From Euonymus europaeus (Eukaryota > Streptophyta > Magnoliopsida > Celastrales > Celastraceae): DNA of 64,000 nt. The notes below the pieces were generated by a model that did not search any database, was not told the DNA's origin, and saw only the letters and a program-made list of their open reading frames with translations. The position numbers and the translations under genes were made by a program. Shown here one piece after another: positions 56,899 to 64,000 of the stretch (within the stretch, counting starts at the first letter, position 1; every line of letters starts with the position of its first letter). The stretch lies in contig OY756967.1 of assembly GCA_963580455.1 (NCBI GenBank), positions 7,648,501 to 7,712,500 of the forward strand. Direction: 5' to 3'.

Positions 56899-57476
56899 CG
56901 TTTGCGGCGCGAAATGCCTAAGACCACGTCAGCAAATCCCAACTCGAATGGATAGAAATCTTGAACAGGACTGTACCCCTGCATTTCCAAACCCACGCCG
57001 TGGCAGATTCCCACGCCGGCCACGTAGTGACCATTGCCAATTCGGACACTGAAGTGATGAAACGGATCAACTGTAAGTCCCAATTCTGAAACCAGTGGAA
57101 GAGCAATAAAGTTATGGGAGGCGCCGCTGTCGATCAGAATGACAACCATGCGGCCCATCAACAACCCCTTGAGCATCAGAGTAGTATTGCTATGAACCCC
57201 GGCCAAAGAATCCAAAGAAAGATCTAATGTTTGGAGCGATACACCCGCCTCCTGAGGACAATCCTCCCAAACTTCCTCATCTGTAGTGCCATCGTCGGGC
57301 TCCTCTCCCGCCAACAAAACAAATAATTGTCGGTTCTTACATTTGTGCCCCGGAGAGAATTTTTCAGCACACCGGAAACATAGCCCTTTATCGCGTCGCA
57401 GCTGCTCTTCCTCATGTGACAAACGAAGGAAAGGTTCTTTAGGCGGTTGACTAGGTGCCCCAGAAGACTTGGGCAT
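56859..57476 (-). pseudogene. gypsy gag C-terminus (zinc knuckle) and protease
   Basis: Contains a CCHC-like knuckle (CFRCAEKFSPGHKC) and the aspartic protease motif LIDSGASHNFI, then PFHHFSVRIGNGHYV. A stop at 57546-57548 separates it from gag in the same frame. A frame change near 56900 separates it from RT. Confidence 0.88.
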
Positions 57477-57545
57477 CGAGATGCTGGTGGGTGTCGAATT
57501 GGACTTGAGAGAGAGAGACGGGGCCGCAGGCCTAGTAGGGCTGGG

Positions 57546-58447
57546 CTAGAACTTGGGAGTAGACTGGCTCAGTAACGAAACAGAAGACTTGAACCTGTCA
57601 CTAGATAAGTTGCTACGTTTATCAAGCCCAGTGGTTTTGGCCCAAGAACCACAAACCTCACGAACCTCAGCTAGGGCTAGATTTCGGTCTTCAACCAATT
57701 GAGCCGCCTCCAACACAGGGTCAAGAGAGTCAAGTTTCATCAACCGCAGTTCAGCACGGATCTCACTCTTGAGACCATTCAGGAAAGCACTGATCAGCAC
57801 ATCATTATTGGCTTTGAGTAAATGGCCAGCCAACAACTCAAAGTGGTCACGATAATCTTTCACAGACCCCTCTTGACGCAAAGCCATTAAGGCTTCATAA
57901 CCCAATAGGGTGCGCCTGTCACGGAAACGATCTAGCAAAGCCAACTTCAATTGATCCCACGAGTCGAAAGGTTTCCGCTGTAGAGTCCAGCGATACCAAT
58001 GTAGGGTCTTGCCTTCTAAGCCTACCCCCACTGCAGTAAGACGCTCCGCCTCCGAGAGTTTTTTCACCCAAAAGTAGCGCTCCATCCTAGACAACCAACC
58101 CTCTGAATCATCCCCATTGAACACAGGTAAGTCCAGTTTGCGATATCGGAGATCCGCCCGGTCAGTAATAATGATCCCACTCTCGATAGGGGTGGTATCA
58201 GGGACAGAACTTGAACCCGACCCAGAAGAAACGGACAGGGTTGGTTGTGTGCCCCAAGGCTGGAACTCCAACACCTGTTGCAATGTACGCGAAGTTTCCT
58301 GCTGTGCGACTAAGACGGAACTCAACTTATCCACCACCTCACGCAAAGACCCCACATCCGTGCGCAGTTGCTCCATATCATTCTGCAGAACATCAGTTGA
58401 TTTCTTCATGCGAGTATCCACCATGAAGGACCTCGCTCCGATACCAC
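57546..58447 (-). CDS. gypsy gag (capsid)
   Basis: A continuous frame with Retrotrans_gag features: LDLPVFNGDDSEGWLSRMER, ERLTAVGVGLEGKTLHWYRW, DQLKLALLDRFRD and SVKDYRDHFELLAGHL. The first in-frame Met lies inside the LTR (58478); a more likely start is the Met at about 58422 after the primer site. It ends at the TAG that cuts off the zinc knuckle. Confidence 0.8.
58436..58447 (-). promoter_or_regulatory. tRNA-Met-type primer-binding site of the gypsy element
   Basis: On the minus strand the LTR end TATCA is followed, one base later, by TGGTATCGGAGC, close to the standard tRNA-Met primer site. Confidence 0.8.
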
Positions 58448-58781
58448 TGATACAACCGTGACAAGATTCCAACCCCACAACATAACAATAAGGAGACAGG
58501 AAGATAGTTTAATATAAAAGACTGATTGTTCGAGGAATCAGCACCTCCAAAACAAGGTTCAACTACAGTCATCCATAATGAATCACCCTAAACTCAAAAG
58601 CCACTAAAATAACACAGGACCCAACAAAATTACTCAACAGTACAGTCCCAACACAATAATTACAAAATAACCATAACACTAACGTGTTTTCCTTCTAACA
58701 AATACCTTCTGGAACCTCTAGGCCTCATGGGCTTCACCTTCTGCCCCATGTCCTTGGCTTGGCACGTCCTGGGTTGTATCA
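58448..58781 (-). repeat. 5' LTR of the gypsy element (334 bp)
   Basis: Same ends as the 3' LTR, with about a dozen substitutions and a short indel between them. The GATTA duplication follows and then the interrupted REL2-like exon continues with DYYGYPN. Confidence 0.93.
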
Positions 58782-59350
58782 GATTACTATGGTTATCCTA
58801 ACTGAATTAGTCTTGAACAGACAAACGTAGATGATGAGATTAGAGGGCTAAGACAGGTTCGAGAAGAAGAAGGGATCCTGACTTCGAAGAAGATGAGACT
58901 GAACAAGAAGATTCTTATAACAGGATAAATGTGAAGGAACAAAGAGAGAAGAAGAACTCCACTTGCACTCAAGAAGAGAGAGGAAAGTGTAATACCAATT
59001 ACAATAGAGAAGAAGTAATTGTTGAAGATTTCGATAAGAAAGAGGACGAGATGAGGACACAAATTGTGAAACCCATAGTGATCAAAAGATGGATGAATGA
59101 CATTCGCATTGTAGCTCGACTCTAGAGCTCTCCCGTGTTCAGAATTCAGGACATGTCAGCAAGCAATAACCTAAGGAAGAAATACCTGGTTTTACTGTTT
59201 ATGTAAACCAAAGGCCAACCAGCATGTCAGAGGTCATTAATGATCTTGAAGCTCAATTCATGATAACTTTCAATTCAACCAATGAAGTCTTCTCATTATT
59301 GGAGGCTACCAGAGCTGACTCATCAACCTCAAATATTAATGAACTCACAG
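58782..59350 (+). pseudogene. REL2/NRG2-like pseudogene, exon 1 right part
   Basis: Reads DYYGYPN, a TGA, then VDDEIRGLRQVREEEGI. After a frameshift it continues through an acidic stretch with NYNREEVIVEDF, then IPGFTVYVNQRPTSMSEVIN, DLEAQFMITFNSTNEVFSLL and TRADSSTS, the start of DUF632. The exon ends CTCACAG before GTTTCA. Confidence 0.88.
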
Positions 59351-59606
59351 GTTTCACAAATTATAAATTACTGGTTCTGTTTATTCTGCCTATTCTTAGA
59401 TAGACTTCATGTTTTTGTCTTTGCCTTTTTGTCTTTCGATAGCAAAGAATAATGCAATTAAATGGATGATCCATTCGCTAAATTGTGTTGAAGCAAAATT
59501 TGAGACACTGATTTTTGTCTTGCAATATCCAAACTGCACTTGGGCAACTGTAGTTCTATTAATTTGTGACTTAAGGTTATCAATTGAAAATATTTTACTC
59601 TTACAG

Positions 59607-60197
59607 TCATTAAAATGCTGAATCCAGTAACTTTGCTTCGATCGGCTTCCCTTCACTCATCCTCATCAAGGTTTCTGATGAATTCTTCATGTTCTAGAGA
59701 TAAAGGCTATGAAAGCAGTAGTAATTTCTCAGAGGAATCATGCATGTTTTCAGGTAGCAATCGGTCCACATTGGGCAGATTATATGTTTTGGAGAAGAAA
59801 CTCTACGAGGAAGTGAAAGTAAGATTCTGAACTCCTATCAGTAAACTGATAATATACTAATGGATTTTCCTTGATCATTGGTTTGAAGACAGTGTAATAA
59901 TTGTAGCCATGCAGATTGCAGAATCATTGAGAAACTTATCACAATTTTGTTATCTTCTTACCCTTCTTTAATAGTCTACAGAAAAGGTTCGGATTGCATA
60001 TGAGAAGAAATGCAACCAACTCAGGAACCAAGATATTAAAGGAGCAGATCCCTTTGCAGTGGCTAAAACAATGGCAGCCATTAGAGACTTGCATACACAA
60101 ATAAAAGTTTCAATACACTCAATTGAAGCTATTTCAAAGAGGATCGAAACTTTGAGGGATGAAGAATTGCAGGCTCAACTTCTAGAATTAGTTCAAG
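59607..60197 (+). pseudogene. REL2/NRG2-like pseudogene, exons 59607-59818 and 59982-60197
   Basis: The first reads KMLNPVTLLRSASLHSSSSR, YESSSNFSEESCMFSG and EKKLYEEVK before GTAAG. The second follows CTACAG and reads KVRIAYEKKCNQLRNQDIKG, TMAAIRDLHTQIKVSIHSIE and DEELQAQLLELVQ, then GGTTATG. Both are open and belong to DUF632. Confidence 0.9.
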
Positions 60198-60918
60198 GTT
60201 ATGTCATCCAACTTTCCCTCTAGTGTCCCATATTATCTAAAATTATTCAAGGAAATCGTCATGTGGTGAAAGCACTGTTGCTCGATCCATTAGTAACGAA
60301 CTCCTTTGTGTGCTCGATAACTTTCATAAAATACATGATATGGAGGAACATGTAAACCCACATATGATTGTCGCAGTGGGAAATCATGATTACGCAGCGA
60401 TAACACTAGTATTCATCTTGTAGTCATTCCTGGTGGTTTATGTGGCCATCAAATGCATCCATTCCTTAACCGCTAAAATTTCTATAACTGAAACTTCTTG
60501 TTAGAGTTTGTATCTTATGGAGCGCCAATTTGTGTTGTGTTGTGCAGAATCTTTGAATAGTCAACTTTCTTCCTGAAGTAATCATTAGTTTAGCTCTCTC
60601 ATAACTCACACACTACACACACATGTCCCATGTGATTGAAATACTCTGTACCCTAAAAACTGAGTGACAAGAGGCACCTACATTTCATTACTTGGTCACC
60701 TTTTTGAAGCCAAGTAATTATGATATTATCTTTGACCATACTAGTACTAGTTGGTCAACCTATAAGAGGAAAGTTGGGCCAAACCCATGAGCTCATCTTT
60801 CACCAAGCTTCTTTATAGTTGGGAAAATTTTCCAAGACTCAAAACCATAGACAATAGTTTAATTTCTTGTTACAAATTTTCACATATATATATATACACT
60901 TACGTTGGTATGCTACAG

Positions 60919-61610
60919 GCTAGCAATGATGTGGAAAGTGATGGCAGAATGCCATAAGTCACAAAAGCAAACCTTGGATGAAAATAAACTTTTACTGGCT
61001 GGAACACCTTCAAAACTTCATTCTAGAAGGCACTCTAATATGTCAGTCATTGACCCTGAAAGGCTGGAATTGGAGAGCCCGCTTCAAGTCATGGATCACT
61101 TCTTGATCCTATGTGCACACTCTAACCGGCTGGCTCCTCAGATGTGTAAGGTGTGATCCAACACATCAAAGTTACCACTCTCTCCTCATCAGTCCATTTG
61201 TGCCCTCCCAATATTCTGTCTCTGTATGCAGTGGTCACGGTTGTTAGATGCCACCCTAGAAATTCCAGTTCCCGATGGACTAGATTTTTTTGCAGCTGGT
61301 ATGGGTTCTTTCTACTCAAAGCAGTTCAGAGACAATTCCCGCCAGACCCCGATTGGTTCAAAGATATTTGGAATTACAATATCAGAGGAATCGGGCCGTG
61401 ATATGAAAATGGTTGAGGTTGGCCAAGTGGAAGAGGTCATGACTGTAGAGAAAATGGCTATAGTTGTCGGGTACTTTGTGCCTGAATGTCTGTTGCAATG
61501 GGCTCACTGTCTGATTTTTGTGTTAGTTCTACTAAGGGATATACTGAACTTGCTCAACAATGGGAGAGTTATTGATGGCCAAATAGTAGTAGTGAATGTG
61601 AATGTAGGTA
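60919..61610 (+). pseudogene. REL2/NRG2-like pseudogene, last exons (DUF632 C-terminus)
   Basis: Begins AMMWKVMAECHKSQKQTLDE after TGCTACAG, one base out of phase. After DPERLE the frame shifts and about ten conserved residues are missing, then NWRARFKSWITS, a TGA, YVHTLTGWLLRCVRCDP, and in another frame QWSRLLDATLEIPVPDGLDF, AAGMGSFY and VEVGQVEEVMTVEKMA. The final segment (VAMGSLSDF, YTELAQQWES) is again frameshifted. Confidence 0.88.
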
Positions 61611-61615
61611 GGTAG

Positions 61616-63108
61616 ATATATTCTTTTATTGGTAGGTGACCAACACTTTATTGTGTGTGTGAACTTACCCCAAGTGTAGGGTATCGGCAAGTAGTAAAAT
61701 CCGGGAGTCCGGAGTCGAGTCTCGAGGAGGTGTGTTTAGGTTAATTTGAAGTGGATGCAAATGTAGTGTAATGATGCAATTTCACAATGAATAACAAATA
61801 TCAAGCTTTAAAGTAAACATGGGCCGATTCAATCGGTAATTTGGTTTCAGTCCAAGCAAGCAAAGAAAACGGTTTGGTTTAAACAAATTAATTAAAGAAC
61901 TCTAGTCCTAGTCCATCATGGTAGATAATCCTCTCTTATGCTCAATGTACCCAAATTCAATCATGCAAGCACAATTGAATCACAAGCATACAATTAATGA
62001 AATTGGACTTGGGTTTATGATGACTTCAATACAAGTGATGTTGGTTAGAAAATCTTCAAGATTTAACGATAAATGCTTAGAGTACAATACACCAAATAAT
62101 ATGGATTAATGTTCCCCTTTGGGCTTGGCCTAATCGTCAAACTACATTTACACTCAAAATCTCTCCAACGTAACAGCAACATACTCATTTATAAACACCC
62201 AAGTCACAACTATCAAGAAATCAAAATAAGAATTCCATAACAATGGATTCCATGGCATACATTGAGCAATCAAAATTCAAATCCACCATTAGGACTAGGA
62301 ACTAGAGATAAAACTACTCACTCATCATCATATCAATAAACATCATCATATATATAAAAATCAATATGCTTACAGAATTTTTGAATGAAAAGAAACTCCA
62401 GAACAAAGCTTGAAAAAGAGAGGAAAAATGCTGGAAAAATTGTTGCCAAAGCTGCCTCTTGGAATAGTCCCCCTTTTTCCAACCCCAAAACTAGGGTTTT
62501 ACCCTTAGTTTTAATGTTTAAAACCTATTCTACCCTTACAAATTCATTCCCCATTGGTTACAAGCTTGATCTACCCAAAATACCCTTAAAAAATGAGTTT
62601 CAAAGTGCAGAATCCCGAAAAGTGTCCGGACGGAAACAGTGTTGTCCGGACACCTTTGTACCTCTGTTTTGATCCATGAGTTAACCGTCCGGACGGTCTA
62701 TGCTATTTTTTGCAATCTGTCCACTTTCCTTCACAAACCGTCCGGACGGTTAAAAATACCGTCGGGACGGTTCAAGCTATTTTTTCTCCTCTGCCCATTT
62801 TCCTTCACAAACCGTCTGGACGGTTGTTTTGGGCGTCGGGACGGTTGAACAGTAACTTCAACTTCATTTTCTCCCATTTCCTACAAAATCAACGGGAAAT
62901 GTTAGAAACGGATAACCAACTAAAAAAACACATGATTTTATGAATAAATACCTCATAATCTAATGGTATATTTCTCAATTATGAGGTATGATCACACTCC
63001 CCAACTTAAACGTTGCTAGTCTCTAGCAATGCAAACGAGGTTTAATTGATTTTATTTTTAACTATGACTACTCCTAACTCACTTTCGTAGGAATCACGAT
63101 TGCATTTA
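61616..63108. repeat. Noncoding repetitive region with palindromic CCGTCCGGACGG motifs
   Basis: 61660-61730 (CAAGTGTAGGGTATCGGCAA and following) matches a noncoding motif widespread in plants. 62625-62850 holds several copies of CCGTCCGGACGG or one-base variants (62685-62696, about 62738-62749, about 62812-62823) separated by related C/T-rich spacers containing CTTCACAAACCGTC. No gene. The frames 62385-62672 and 62639-62943 are chance. Confidence 0.6.
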
Positions 63109-64000
63109 CACTACAAGAAAAGCGCTAATTACCGACGGAAATTACCGACCGATATTTTCCGTCGGTAATTTGTGACAGATTTGCGATGGAAGTCTACTTT
63201 CAAATTTTGCGGACGGTTTACCGACAGATTTCCGACGAATATATTACCGACGAATTTATTCGTCGGTATTATTTGGCGCCAGTTATGCCGCGAAATTTAC
63301 GGACGGATTTCCGACGGTTTTTCCGTAGCAATTTACTGACGGAAAAATATTCCGTCGGTAAAAGTTTCAACCTTTATTTTCGAATTTTTTAAATGTCTGA
63401 TTTTTTCCGTTAGTAATATATAATTTTAATTACGAAAATATATAATTTTAATCACAAAAATATATTTTTTAATTATTTTTATTTTGCCGACGGAATTAAT
63501 CCGTCGGCAAATGAACTGAAAAGTTGGAAAAAAAACCCTAATATGTTTCTTTCTCGTCACTTGCAATAGCCTCTTCTCCCCCCTTTCAGTCTCTCACGCC
63601 TGCGACAACTTCGTGCTTCATCGTCACTGTGCTTCTTCCTCTCTTCCCACCATCGTCTGCGACGACTTCCAGCATCTCCGCCTTGCCATCTCCGCCAGGG
63701 TTGCCAGCGCAATTGACGACTTCCAGCATCTTCTATCCTCTGGTGGCGCTTCCTACGTCGAAGAAAGTGGAATAAACAGGTATTTAATTTGACGCCCTTT
63801 AAATTTCGGAGCCTTGTTTGTCCATGGGTTCGATTTGGTTACCATTATTTTGGAAAGATTTGTTTGTCCACTGGTTTGATTTGGTTACACAAGTCAAATG
63901 CTGTTGTGAATTATTGGTACTAGAGGGTGTGAATGACCAATAATTTTTTAAGAGTGCTTCTGTAGTCTTTGCTTCTGATTATATGAATCGGCTCCTGCCC
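63109..64000 (+). mobile_element. CACTA (EnSpm) transposon, 5' end
   Basis: CACTACAAGAAAAGC at 63109 is the diagnostic CACTA terminus, preceded by TTA as a candidate 3-bp target duplication. It is followed by a dense subterminal array of ACCGACGGAA/TTCCGTCGGTAA motifs in both orientations up to about 63510. The CT-rich sequence after 63540 (with TCTCTCACGCCTGCG) may be the leader of the element's gene, with a donor-like AACAGGTATT near 63776. The other end lies outside the window. Confidence 0.85.

Larger units (their letters stand above)
53515..58781 (-). mobile_element. Ty3/gypsy chromovirus, complete but defective
   Basis: LTRs at 53515-53850 and 58448-58781 both start TGATACAACC and end GGTTGTATCA (perfect 10-bp inverted ends), with a GATTA target duplication (53510-53514 and 58782-58786). 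The element reads on the minus strand: primer site, gag, protease, RT, RNase H, integrase, chromodomain, polypurine tract. The LTRs differ at roughly a dozen positions by eye (about 96% identity), so it is older than copia-2. Stops and frameshifts interrupt pol and the RT active site is deleted. Short LTRs plus chromodomain suggest the Reina group, as a tentative call. Confidence 0.96.
52939..61610 (+). pseudogene. REL2/NRG2-like DUF630-DUF632 pseudogene, split by a gypsy element
   Basis: Plant-specific proteins of this group have an N-terminal DUF630 and a C-terminal DUF632 and act at the plasma membrane or in nitrate/leaf-shape signalling. The copy starts MGCS (usual N-myristoylation context) at 52939. 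Exon 1 runs 52939-53514 and 58782-59350, and later exons are at 59607-59818, 59982-60197 and 60919 onward, with mostly normal GT/AG introns. Frameshifts near the start, in-frame stops in exon 1, lost residues near 61070 and more stops after 61100 disable it. Introns show it is a duplicated gene, not a retrocopy. Confidence 0.92.

Noticed and set aside
62625..62850. CRISPR-like array
   Set aside because: Only a few palindromic motifs with similar spacers, in a plant genome; no array architecture.

Overview
This is a gene-poor, repeat-rich stretch of a plant nuclear genome, most likely a eudicot. The evidence is the set of transposon superfamilies (Ty1/copia, Ty3/gypsy chromovirus, L1-type LINEs, MULE, hAT, PIF/Harbinger-like, CACTA, Helitron-like) together with remnants of plant genes: VPS16 (VACUOLELESS1), a DUF630/DUF632 protein of the REL2/NRG2 type, and mitochondrial EF-Tu. 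I cannot name the species. I found no intact host gene. No tRNA, rRNA, CRISPR or bacterial-type operon is visible. Family assignments come from reading translations against remembered families, because no search was possible.

Layout, left to right. 1-5000: a Helitron-like 3' end abuts a large foldback (arms 983-2268 and 2303-5000). The right arm carries a 1.4-kb PIF/Harbinger-like insertion with a TAA target duplication. A third partial copy of the foldback sequence lies at 6930-7305. 8290-13282: a copia element (copia-1) with a 5-bp GGTTT target duplication, whose whole gag-to-RT interior is inverted relative to its LTRs and RNase H. 14075-15012: a broken MULE transposase. 15731-34153: a VPS16 pseudogene with seven recognisable 3' exons and a 5' exon fragment. 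It holds a very young copia element (copia-2, 17600-23930, identical 629-bp LTRs) in an intron. A scrambled copia element (copia-3) sits in a later intron/exon; it contains a solo LTR and a 781-bp inverted duplication that carries a VPS16 exon.

34230-40171: debris, namely a LINE ORF1 remnant, an hAT transposase tail, a 355-bp Harbinger-type MITE and a mitochondrial EF-Tu fragment. About 40250-50377: a long L1-type LINE (RRM ORF1, endonuclease, RT, RNase H, poly-A) whose RNase H domain is split by a 1550-bp solo LTR with a CAAAT target duplication. 52939-61610: a REL2/NRG2-like pseudogene split in its first exon by a 5.3-kb chromovirus (53515-58781, GATTA target duplication) that has lost the RT catalytic motif. 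61616-63108: noncoding repeat with CCGTCCGGACGG palindromes. 63109-end: the 5' terminus of a CACTA transposon.

No new multi-gene system is evident. The most unusual material is structural: two unrelated copia elements with polarity switches near the RT/RNase H boundary, both with microhomology at the joints, and one that carried host exon DNA into an inverted duplication.
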